A stretch of 64,000 nt of DNA. It comes from Streptococcus sanguinis (lineage in GTDB: Bacteria > Bacillota > Bacilli > Lactobacillales > Streptococcaceae). The notes under the pieces were generated by a model. That model saw nothing but the letters and a program-made list of their open reading frames with translations. It was not told where the DNA came from and searched no databases. Positions 57,992 through 64,000 of the stretch are shown here, piece after piece. The DNA is taken from contig NZ_LR134002.1 in the NCBI RefSeq assembly GCF_900635155.1, positions 1,054,001 to 1,118,000 on the forward strand, in the 5' to 3' direction. The translations under genes and the position numbers were made by a program. Within the stretch, counting starts at the first letter, position 1; the number at the start of each line of letters is the position of its first letter.

Positions 57992-58599
57992 TGAAAAAGA
58001 AACATTTATTAATAATTCTTCTAAGCATTAGTCTTTTGACCTTGACCGGTTGTCAGTCCGTTGAAAATTGGTTTAAAAATGCCAAGGAGGAATGGATTGG
58101 TTTAGAGATGACGGTTCGCACCTATGATGAAAATTCCCAGCTCATTGATCAAATGTCGGGCAAGTCCCTATCTATCTCGCGTAACGAGGAGTTTGACTCA
58201 GTTGATGCGGAAGGAATTTCTAAAGAAGACTCTTCTGTGCTCAAAATCACCTTGGGTAAGTATGAGATTGACCATGTGGGCTCTTCCTTGATTGCAGAAG
58301 AAAAAGGCTTGAAAGATGTGTTTGCTCAATATCAAAAGACTGCAGATGTTGAGGAGAATAGCCATGCAGTTCCCGTTTTAAATCGCATGATTTCAGCCTT
58401 TAAAAACGACTTTACCGGAAAGAAAAAGGTCATTTTGATTCGCTCTCAAAACGGGACTCCTCTGGCAGCTTATGCTGGCGACCGAGTCTCTCTAGATAAA
58501 TCCGATGCCCCTAAAACTTCTGAATTACTGATTGATGGCAAGCGCCTCGTGATTTACCGCTGCGACTACACTATTTATGACCGAGAATTGCTGGAGTAA
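57988..58599 (+). CDS. Lipoprotein of the DUF5052 type
   Basis: The protein has a lipoprotein signal: KKKHLLIILLSISLLTL followed by the lipobox LTGC, so the mature protein starts at Cys near 22 and is anchored outside the membrane. The rest is a beta-rich domain with repeated strands (MTVRTYDENSQLIDQMSGKS, LLIDGKRLVIYRCDYTIYD), like DUF5052 proteins of lactic acid bacteria. No enzymatic motif is visible. Start ATG 57988 is coupled to the previous stop; ATG 57991 is also possible. Confidence 0.75.
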   Translation: MMKKKHLLIILLSISLLTLTGCQSVENWFKNAKEEWIGLEMTVRTYDENSQLIDQMSGKSLSISRNEEFDSVDAEGISKEDSSVLKITLGKYEIDHVGSSLIAEEKGLKDVFAQYQKTADVEENSHAVPVLNRMISAFKNDFTGKKKVILIRSQNGTPLAAYAGDRVSLDKSDAPKTSELLIDGKRLVIYRCDYTIYDRELLE

Positions 58600-58602
58600 G
58601 CT

Positions 58603-59256
58603 ATGAATGTAGAGGAATTGGTAAAAGAGTTAAAAGCTGTGGCTAACCCTGATGATGCAGTGGCTATGAAAGCCTATATGAAAAATAAATTTGAGTTTCT
58701 AGGGGTCAAGACTCCAGCCAGACGGAAGCTCGCAGAAACTTTTTTCAAACAGCAGACTGACTCCGTCATTGACTGGAATTTTATAAATGAAGCTTGGAAC
58801 AATCCCTATCGAGAATTGCAGTATGCCTCGCTAGATTATCTGGAAAGTCGCAAGAAACTATTGATTCCATCTGACTTGTCTCATTTGAAAAAGCTGGCTC
58901 AAACAAAATCTTGGTGGGATACCATAGACTTTTTGGACCGCTTGGTTGGATCCATCATTGCCCGATTTCCAGAAACCAAAGAGATTATTTTAGCTTGGAG
59001 TCGTGATGAGGATATCTGGCTGCGGCGCTTGGCAATTGATCATCAGCTATTTCGGAAAGAGGAAACAGATACGGAGCTCTTGGAGAAGATTTTAGTGAAT
59101 AATCTAGGCCAAACAGAATTCTTTATTAACAAGGCCATTGGCTGGGCGCTGAGAGATTATTCAAAAACCAATCCAGACTGGGTCAGAGAATTTATCGAGC
59201 GGCATCAGATAGAAATGGCTGGACTTAGTATTCGAGAGGGAAGTAAGTATTTATGA
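58603..59256 (+). CDS. DNA alkylation repair protein, AlkD-like HEAT repeats
   Basis: The 217-aa protein is all helical with AlkD-family features: FLGVKTPARRKLA (about 32-44), ELQYASLDYLE, SWWDTIDFLDRLVGSIIARFPE and DIWLRRLAIDHQLFRKEETD near 145. FFINKAIGWALRDYSKTNP also fits. AlkD-type enzymes excise positively charged alkylated bases. It is four bases after the lipoprotein gene and overlaps the next gene. Confidence 0.88.
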   Translation: MNVEELVKELKAVANPDDAVAMKAYMKNKFEFLGVKTPARRKLAETFFKQQTDSVIDWNFINEAWNNPYRELQYASLDYLESRKKLLIPSDLSHLKKLAQTKSWWDTIDFLDRLVGSIIARFPETKEIILAWSRDEDIWLRRLAIDHQLFRKEETDTELLEKILVNNLGQTEFFINKAIGWALRDYSKTNPDWVREFIERHQIEMAGLSIREGSKYL

Positions 59257-59795
59257 AACATATTTATTTAAAATATCTGGAAGAGAAGGATTACTCGGTT
59301 TGGCTGGAAGGATTTTCCAATAGACTGCCTTCTCAATCACCATTTGATGCTGGGCTTTTAGATATGACAATTTGTACAGAAAGTTGGTTTGCGGATTTGG
59401 TGGCTAAGCACCGCGATTTCCGAGAGAAAGACCAACAGTATATTTGGGGAATTTATGATGCAAAAAGAGGAAAACATGTAGGTATGGTTAATTTATTTGT
59501 GCTAGCTAGAGATGATTTTCAATGGGCAGAAATAGGTTATACGATACATAATCAATTTTGGCGTCAGGGCTACGCCAGAGCTATGTTAGAAGAACTCAAG
59601 AAAGTCAGTCGCGAACTAGGATTTCATCGTTTAGAAGCACATGTTGATCTACAGAATATCCCTTCGCAGAATTTGCTGGAGCAAGCTGATTTCTATCGTG
59701 AAGGTGTACGGAAACAATTCCAAAAAGAAGGGCAGGAGTGGAAGGATAGACAAGTTTTTGTTTATATTTTAGATTGTAAGTGTCTAGAGTTTTGA
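59253..59795 (+). CDS. RimJ/RimL-type GNAT acetyltransferase
   Basis: The 180-aa protein has the acetyl-CoA site IGYTIHNQFWRQGYARAMLEEL (about 101-122) and the family end NLLEQADFYREGVRKQFQKEG. Substrate unknown. It overlaps the AlkD-like gene by ATGA and is the last chromosomal gene before the conjugative element. Confidence 0.85.
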   Translation: MKHIYLKYLEEKDYSVWLEGFSNRLPSQSPFDAGLLDMTICTESWFADLVAKHRDFREKDQQYIWGIYDAKRGKHVGMVNLFVLARDDFQWAEIGYTIHNQFWRQGYARAMLEELKKVSRELGFHRLEAHVDLQNIPSQNLLEQADFYREGVRKQFQKEGQEWKDRQVFVYILDCKCLEF

Positions 59796-59822
59796 GAAAG
59801 TGAAAAATTAAATAAGAAATTG

Positions 59823-59855
59823 ACGAGGAAATGAGAAATCATTTCCTCGTTTTTT
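59823..59855 (+). terminator. Strong terminator before the conjugative element
   Basis: A perfect 12-bp stem: ACGAGGAAATGA (59823-59834) with TCATTTCCTCGT (59839-59850), loop GAAA, then six T. The element's first ribosome binding site lies about 20 bases later. Confidence 0.93.
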
Positions 59856-59886
59856 GTTTATTTAAGATAACTAAGGAGGGGCTAAT

Positions 59887-60048
59887 ATGTCACCTAAAGA
59901 AAAAGAATCCAGAGAGGCTATTATTTCATTCTTGATGAAAGAGACAGGTTCTACCCGAAAAGAAACGCTAGAAAATTTGAAAGAACTAGAAGCGTTTGGA
60001 TTGATTAGATTTAACTCAAAAGGTGCTTTTAGACTGAGGGAGGTTTAA
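59887..60048 (+). CDS. Small conjugative-element protein, 53 aa
   Basis: The short ORF starts with ATG 59887 behind a strong AAGGAGGGG (59873-59881) and encodes MSPKEKESREAIISF up to GAFRLREV. Three bases separate its stop from the repA ATG, and GGGAGG inside its end is the repA ribosome binding site. The sequence looks like a small winged-helix half (ETLENLKELEAFGLIRFN). It may be a regulator of repA; this is inferred from position. Confidence 0.65.
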   Translation: MSPKEKESREAIISFLMKETGSTRKETLENLKELEAFGLIRFNSKGAFRLREV

Positions 60049-60051
60049 TCA

Positions 60052-60927
60052 ATGCGAGATATAAAATTTATTAGTGCAAGTCATTATCAAACATCAGAAC
60101 GATTTTATGCATTGCCCAAAATTCTATTTGAAAGCCCTTTGTACGAGAACATGAGATTAGACTCCAAAGTAGCTTATTCTATGCTGAAAGACAGATTGGA
60201 TTTATCTTTCAAGAACAATTGGATTGATGAAGATGGAAATATCTATTTGGTATATTCTAACTCTAATCTAATGAAGATCCTAAATTGTTCAAAATCTACC
60301 CTTTTAAGAATTAAGAAGCAGCTTACAGAATATGGTTTAATTCGTGAAATTCAACAATCTACTAGTAAATCAGGAAACCTTGCTAACCGGATTTACCTTG
60401 GTCTACTACAAGATGATACACCTACTAGAAATGCTGATAAATCAGGTGATTTCAAATCTGACACCAGGGGGGTGTCAAATTTAGACCAGGGGGGTGTCAA
60501 AAAAACACTAGGGGGGTGTCAAATTGATACTACCCCGGTATCAGATTTATCCCCTAACGATACTGATATTAGTGATACTGATATTAGTGATACTGATATA
60601 AATGATACTGAATTAATTATTTCTGAGGAGGATGAGGAAAAGGCTACTCAAAATTCAAAAAATAAAGATCCAAATTCCCTTTTCCGGAAGGTTGATAAAG
60701 CTACCCAATATGATAAAGATTATATCTGTGATTTGGTATATGCTCAGCTTTTGGAAGATAACTACTCAGAAACAGTAATTAGTGTTATCATGCTGCCATT
60801 TGAGGATCGTTACAAGTATGCTCTAGAGAATATGCGCTTTGCACGTTCATCTGAAATGGTTGCTGAGTACATCTACAATGGGCTACTAGCAACTTACAAC
60901 AGCAATGCCAGAAAGCAGTTGGAATAA
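60052..60927 (+). CDS. repA: RepA N-terminal-domain replication initiator of the element
   Basis: The 291-aa protein has the RepA_N-type N-terminal domain: FYALPKILFESPLYENMRLDSKVAYSMLKDRL (about 18-49) and a helix-turn-helix around NSNLMKILNCSKSTLLRIKKQLTEYGLI. A low-complexity middle (DTDISDTDIS, about 170-185) and a separate C-terminal helical domain follow. Such proteins start autonomous plasmid-like replication of the excised element. The coding sequence carries iteron-like repeats at 60464-60523 and a 15-bp tandem repeat at 60559-60612. Confidence 0.88.
   Translation: MRDIKFISASHYQTSERFYALPKILFESPLYENMRLDSKVAYSMLKDRLDLSFKNNWIDEDGNIYLVYSNSNLMKILNCSKSTLLRIKKQLTEYGLIREIQQSTSKSGNLANRIYLGLLQDDTPTRNADKSGDFKSDTRGVSNLDQGGVKKTLGGCQIDTTPVSDLSPNDTDISDTDISDTDINDTELIISEEDEEKATQNSKNKDPNSLFRKVDKATQYDKDYICDLVYAQLLEDNYSETVISVIMLPFEDRYKYALENMRFARSSEMVAEYIYNGLLATYNSNARKQLE
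60464..60523 (+). repeat. Three iteron-like repeats inside repA, exact 22-bp period
   Basis: CCAGGGGGGTGTCAAA occurs at 60464-60479 and 60486-60501, and CTAGGGGGGTGTCAAA at 60508-60523. The spacing of 22 bp places them on one face of the helix. The first copy also forms GACACC-AGGGG-GGTGTC. RepA_N plasmids carry their origin as iterons inside the rep gene, so this is the probable origin. Confidence 0.8.
60559..60612 (+). repeat. 15-bp tandem repeat in repA
   Basis: GATACTGATATTAGT repeats at 60559, 60574 and 60589 (last with AAAT) and starts again at 60604. It encodes DTDIS-DTDIS-DTDIN-DTE. It may be an AT-rich unwinding region beside the iterons or just a flexible linker. Confidence 0.8.
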
Positions 60928-60995
60928 GATTTTGTTCTCCAGGAACAATGAGATAGATTTTACTAGAAAGAAATGTTTGAACGGAGAGGAAATTT

Positions 60996-61205
60996 ATGAC
61001 ACTTTTTGCATATATTTTTATATTTATCACTGTAGGTTTTCTTATAAATCAACTGTATGAATGGTTCGGTATTTCTTGGCAGTTGATTATTGATGAAGGT
61101 GCTAAGATAGTTGTTTGGTTTTTAGTTGCTGCTATTTTAACTTTCTTTTTGGGAATAGCTTTTGGATTGCCTCATTTTGAGATTAAATTGATTCCACATT
61201 TTTAA
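60996..61205 (+). CDS. Small membrane protein of the element, 69 aa
   Basis: The 69-aa protein has two hydrophobic segments (about 3-20 and 35-58) and starts after GGAGAGGAAATTT. No family is recognised. It lies between repA and the structured non-coding stretch. Confidence 0.65.
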   Translation: MTLFAYIFIFITVGFLINQLYEWFGISWQLIIDEGAKIVVWFLVAAILTFFLGIAFGLPHFEIKLIPHF

Positions 61206-61463
61206 AAACTTGACCTCAGTAAGTCAATAAACTGCTGAAGCACTTTGACAACTGCATATATCCTCTGCCCTGATACAGCGTGACTATGAGATACAAAATA
61301 GGGGGCGGAGTGTAAAGCCAGACTCTGGCCTCAGTCACATATTGCATTTTTGCAGGTTTGCCGTTACAACCATAAACGGTGCGCATGAAGTACGGATATA
61401 ACCTTTAAGGTTATACAGCATGGGTGTAAATTAACCTAAATTTATTCGAGAAGGAGAAAAAGA
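61206..61463 (+). ncRNA. Highly structured non-coding stretch; leader RNA or transfer origin candidate
   Basis: Several hairpins are visible. GTGACT-AT-GAG (61280-61290) pairs with CTCAGTCAC (61330-61338) and encloses GCCAG-ACT-CTGGC (61317-61329). CCGTT (61361-61365) pairs with AACGG (61375-61379). TATAACC (61397-61403) pairs with GGTTATA (61409-61415). No open frame is present. It ends at the ribosome binding site GAAGGAG of the next gene. It may be a structured mRNA leader or include oriT; I cannot assign a named RNA family. Confidence 0.5.
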
Positions 61464-61799
61464 ATGAATAAATTTAAAGACCTTGCAGACAATGAAGTCT
61501 GCATCAGAGATTTAAAACAGTTAGGACGTGAAGGTGGAGCCTCTGCCTATCTGGAAACTGGCGAGATTTTGGTTTTAAAGCCAAAATATGGAACCATTTC
61601 AAGACGTGGTTACGTTGCCGGAAAGTCTAGAGTCGTTGAGTTGAAAGTCGAGTATAAAGACATTTTTTCTGCAATTCGCACAATTACCAGAAATAATATT
61701 TTAATTGCAAGAAGATGTCGATTTGGAATGACAAGCGTATTGAGACTGACCGGAACAGGTTATCACCGAACTAGAAGAAAAATAGGAGGAACTACATGA
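61464..61799 (+). CDS. Small basic conserved protein of the element
   Basis: The 111-aa protein is strongly basic (GTISRRGYVAGKSRVVELK, RTITRNNILIARRCRFG, YHRTRRKIGG), suggesting contact with nucleic acid. It has no recognised domain. It follows the structured region with a GAAGGAG ribosome binding site and overlaps the PC4-like gene by ATGA, so both probably act together in DNA transfer or its control. Confidence 0.65.
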   Translation: MNKFKDLADNEVCIRDLKQLGREGGASAYLETGEILVLKPKYGTISRRGYVAGKSRVVELKVEYKDIFSAIRTITRNNILIARRCRFGMTSVLRLTGTGYHRTRRKIGGTT

Positions 61800-62125
61800 C
61801 GGATTGGAAAGACGGAAATGATTGGAGTTTTGAAAAACCTCAGGAACAGAACCAGTCCAACCGTCACCCCAGAAAAGATAATAATGAGCCAGTTCATTTT
61901 AAAGTGGTTGAGCATATAGCAACACTGTCAACCACTGAAAAAGGCTGGCGGAAGGAACTAAATAAAGTTTCTTGGAACAACACAGTTCCAAGATATGATA
62001 TTCGATCCTGGAAGGACGATTATTCACGAGTTGGCAAAGGAGTCACACTTTTCGAGGATGAAATGATTGTCCTGAGGAAAGTGTTGCAACAATTAAATCT
62101 AACAGAAGATAGAAAAGAGGAATAA
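61796..62125 (+). CDS. PC4/YdbC-like ssDNA-binding protein
   Basis: The 109-aa protein has an acidic-polar N-terminus and then the PC4-like domain: VVEHIATLSTTEKGWRKELNKVSWN and PRYDIRSWKDDYSRVGKGVTLFEDE. This matches the YdbC family (PF02229-like), which binds single-stranded DNA as a dimer. In a conjugative element it could protect the transferred strand or assist the relaxosome. Confidence 0.78.
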   Translation: MTDWKDGNDWSFEKPQEQNQSNRHPRKDNNEPVHFKVVEHIATLSTTEKGWRKELNKVSWNNTVPRYDIRSWKDDYSRVGKGVTLFEDEMIVLRKVLQQLNLTEDRKEE

Positions 62126-62130
62126 AACAA

Positions 62131-62358
62131 ATGGAAACGGCAGTAAAAGTATTTCAAATGTTACAGATCATTGTAGGTATTACAGGTTTAGTCTGGGTAC
62201 TAGTTGGTGTTATTGAATTTTTCGGAGGACGAAACAATAATGACTCGATGCGTCAGGAAAAAGGCGCAAATTCAATGATCAATGGTGGCGCTGTTGGTGT
62301 AATTGCAGTTTCAGTCTGCCAAGCAATCATTACAGCGCTTAATTCAATTCCAAAATAA
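62131..62358 (+). CDS. Maff-2 family conjugation membrane protein
   Basis: The 75-aa protein has two hydrophobic stretches, LQIIVGITGLVWVLVGVIEFF and INGGAVGVIAVSVCQAIITAL, joined by RQEKGANSM, the Maff-2 pattern. It resembles a small pilin or VirB2-like subunit. Maff-2 genes lie directly before the VirB6-like gene in many Firmicute elements, as here. Confidence 0.82.
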   Translation: METAVKVFQMLQIIVGITGLVWVLVGVIEFFGGRNNNDSMRQEKGANSMINGGAVGVIAVSVCQAIITALNSIPK

Positions 62359-62380
62359 GTAGTGAAAGGAGCTAGAGGGA

Positions 62381-63112
62381 ATGGATAGCATTAGTAAATC
62401 TCTAGCTAGCTATAGTTCAACCGTTAATCAGTATGCGGACAAAATCAATAATGCCTTATTGCCTATTGCAGCAGTCATTATTTTAACTTTCTTCCTTTTC
62501 GACATGATGTCCTGGAATAGGAGATTAGGTCAAGAGGGAGGGAGTTTAACCATACAGCTTTGGATGGAGGTAGCCTTGGGCTATATTCTAGCCTTTATGT
62601 TGGTTTATTTCAGCTCAGAAATTTTTGATGTTATAGTCTACTTTTTCAATAAAGGCATTACCTTAGTCAACAGTGTCCTGCCAAAGACAGGTTTCAAATC
62701 TGATATAGATACTTCAGGAGTGAGCGGCTGGATCATGAAACAAATAGTTGGCTTAGTTGGTTCAGCAACCGATTTTGTTGGGAACGTTTGTGCTGGAATT
62801 ATTGCCTTTCTAAGATTTTTCCAGATGTATATTCTCAAGGCTGTGGCACCAATTTTGACAGCTTTATTCATGTCAGAAAAGACAAGAAATATCACTATTA
62901 ATTTTCTAAAGCTTTTTGCAGCTTATGCTTTTCAAGGATTGTTGTTGGTCATTGTTATTAAACTTTATCCAGCTTTAGTTTCAGATGATATGTTTAAGGC
63001 AGGTAAGGGCGATTGGGTAACTGCTTTTGCTTCTATTGGTAAAAGCGTTGTTTACATCATGTGTCTCTTTGGTAGTCAAAAACAAGCGAAAACACTCTTA
63101 AATGCTATGTAA
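62381..63112 (+). CDS. TrbL/VirB6-like conjugation channel protein
   Basis: The 243-aa protein has about six membrane segments, including LLPIAAVIILTFFLFDMMSW and LQ-type amphipathic regions. The central part IVGLVGSATDFVGNVCAGIIAFLRFFQMYILKAVAPILTALF is typical of the VirB6/TrbL family in Tn5252-like elements. It forms part of the inner-membrane complex of the type IV secretion machine. Confidence 0.82.
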   Translation: MDSISKSLASYSSTVNQYADKINNALLPIAAVIILTFFLFDMMSWNRRLGQEGGSLTIQLWMEVALGYILAFMLVYFSSEIFDVIVYFFNKGITLVNSVLPKTGFKSDIDTSGVSGWIMKQIVGLVGSATDFVGNVCAGIIAFLRFFQMYILKAVAPILTALFMSEKTRNITINFLKLFAAYAFQGLLLVIVIKLYPALVSDDMFKAGKGDWVTAFASIGKSVVYIMCLFGSQKQAKTLLNAM

Positions 63113-63163
63113 AAATCATAAAAAATATGGTAAAATAATTCTAATATATTAGGAGGTGAGGTC

Positions 63164-63574
63164 ATGGCAGAAATGAAGTATCAAATCAGGCGAGAAGGCA
63201 GTCATTTCAAATTATCTTTTCCCGAAGAAGAGCCAGCTACTGTACCATTCCAACCATCAAAGACGAAGAAGTATAAGCCATCCATTTGGTCTAAGATTGG
63301 TACTTTTTTTGATATTGCATTCAACATCATTGTCATGGTGTTTGGATTTCTGATTGCGACCCCATTCTTTATCCTAAATGTTCTGTTGAATTGGGTAGTT
63401 ATGTTTCTTGGATTGTCTCTCTTCTGGATATTTGCTTATTTTGCTTATAGAGTCTTTATCTTGAATGTCGTTGAAGGAGGAAATCCATTTGAGACTGGTT
63501 GGTCAGTATTAGCTATTTTACTTATTTCTTTTATCGGAGCTATTATGGCTACCATTAGCAAAATCAGAGAATAA
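63164..63574 (+). CDS. Conjugative-element membrane protein of unknown function
   Basis: The 136-aa protein has a soluble N-terminal 40 residues and three hydrophobic segments (about 50-68, 72-95 and 112-130). RBS TTAGGAGGTGAGG is strong, and a weak -10 (TAAAAT, near 63132) hints at its own promoter. No family is recognised. It is followed by a terminator. Confidence 0.68.
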   Translation: MAEMKYQIRREGSHFKLSFPEEEPATVPFQPSKTKKYKPSIWSKIGTFFDIAFNIIVMVFGFLIATPFFILNVLLNWVVMFLGLSLFWIFAYFAYRVFILNVVEGGNPFETGWSVLAILLISFIGAIMATISKIRE

Positions 63575-63597
63575 AACTGAATTGAATAGGTTGAACT

Positions 63598-63624
63598 AAC
63601 ACTTTGCAAGGCAAGGTGTTTTTT
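63598..63624 (+). terminator. Terminator within the transfer gene cluster
   Basis: AACACTTTGC (63598-63607) pairs with GCAAGGTGTT (63611-63620), followed by T. It lies between two transfer genes and may adjust their relative levels. Confidence 0.7.
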
Positions 63625-63645
63625 AATTGGCTAGAAGGAGGCAGA

Positions 63646-64000
63646 ATGAACAATAAACTAGGGAGTGAATTTATAAAAACGTTTGATGATTATGAACGCC
63701 CGATAGCGTTTGGAATGACCAAACGAATTCTAATCTTGGTGTTGGGGATTGTGCTAGTTTCGGCTATTACAATCACCATTTCACTGATGGGACTCTCGGA
63801 TATTTTAATGTACCTAACGGCTTTTATCGTTGCCCCGCCTTTTGTAATTTATGGGCTAGGCTTTGATGAACTCGTTAAGGATAGAGTGATGTTTAATTTA
63901 AAAGTCCAAAAAAGGGGCTATTTAACAGAATTTGAGGAAGGAGAGGAGTTTACAAAAGATGATTTTAAACTTTGGAGGAAAGTCAAAGAATTTGACGAAA
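63646..64000 (+). CDS. PrgI-like conjugative membrane protein, cut by window end
   Basis: The open frame starts at ATG 63646 after AAGGAGG (63635-63641) and runs past the right edge; 118 residues are visible. It begins MNNKLGSEFIKTFDDYERPIAFG. Two hydrophobic segments follow at about 27-50 and 55-76, then a charged region (DELVKDRVMFNLKVQKRGYL). Size, topology and position before the expected VirB4-type ATPase suit the PrgI/TcpE-like class; the exact family is not certain. Confidence 0.65.
   Translation, partial: MNNKLGSEFIKTFDDYERPIAFGMTKRILILVLGIVLVSAITITISLMGLSDILMYLTAFIVAPPFVIYGLGFDELVKDRVMFNLKVQKRGYLTEFEEGEEFTKDDFKLWRKVKEFDE

Larger units (their letters stand above)
59860..64000. mobile_element. 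Left part of an integrative conjugative element (Tn5252/ICESa2603-like)
   Basis: From about 59.86 kb the gene content changes to a RepA-type initiator, a PC4-like ssDNA-binding protein, Maff-2, a TrbL/VirB6-like protein and small membrane proteins, all on the + strand. This set is characteristic of one end of Tn5252/ICESa2603-type elements of streptococci. The left boundary is estimated from the terminator at 59823-59855; no attachment repeat can be fixed because the other end, with its integrase, is outside the window. Confidence 0.75.

Noticed and set aside
59796..59886. Attachment site attL of the conjugative element
   Set aside because: No duplicated sequence can be identified without the other end of the element.

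Overview
The window is chromosomal DNA of a low-GC Gram-positive coccus, almost certainly an oral Streptococcus of the sanguinis/gordonii group. The evidence is protein sequence and gene order: pyrK-pyrD-pyrF-pyrE, ung-mutX-pyrC, parE/parC-ilvE, ldh/gyrA-srtA, radC, rex, prs2, relQ-nadK-rluD-pta, pgm, coaC/coaB and fhs lie in blocks shared with S. pneumoniae. An LPXTG surface 5'-nucleotidase like Nt5e of S. sanguinis lies between pyrC and plsY. Species is inferred, not proven.

Positions 1-9529 are a type III-A CRISPR-Cas locus. A 24-repeat array enters from the left edge and is followed by cas6 and csm1(cas10)-csm2-csm3-csm4-csm5-csm6, read rightwards with overlapping or nearly touching genes. 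Its two target-degrading sites look dead. Csm3 has Asn33 where the family has the RNase Asp, and the Cas10 HD domain has lost its D (H15-N16) and other ligands. The Cas10 GGDD cyclase motif and the Csm6 HEPN motif are intact. This predicts a complex that senses target RNA and signals by cyclic oligoadenylate without cutting RNA or DNA itself. All visible repeats differ from each other, yet several changes in the repeat hairpin are compensated. No cas1 or cas2 is present in the window.

Positions 9.6-23 kb hold a LysR regulator, a two-repeat membrane-anchored protein and pyrimidine genes under two separate PyrR-type attenuators. Then come a GT-C type membrane protein, ung-mutX-pyrC and the surface nucleotidase. 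Positions 23-33.7 kb hold plsY and the topoisomerase IV genes. parE and parC are separated by about 4 kb of accessory DNA: an AT-rich membrane protein of unknown function, a DUF6261-like protein, two acetyltransferases, a fic gene remnant and a chromosomal aadE-like adenylyltransferase.

Positions 33.8-59.8 kb are core genome: three tRNA genes (Tyr, Gln, Arg), rpsA, ldh with a CcpA site facing gyrA, srtA, radC, rex, a prs2-cysteine desulfurase cluster, relQ-nadK-rluD-pta, a mutY without iron-sulfur cysteines, pgm, a pantothenate/CoA cluster, fhs and a run of small genes (GNAT proteins, lipoprotein, AlkD-like).

From about 59.87 kb to the right edge is the start of an integrative conjugative element. 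It has a small ORF, a RepA-type initiator whose gene carries three 22-bp-spaced iteron-like repeats, a strongly structured 258-bp non-coding stretch, a PC4-like ssDNA-binding protein, a Maff-2 protein, a TrbL/VirB6-like channel protein and further membrane proteins. The last gene runs off the window.
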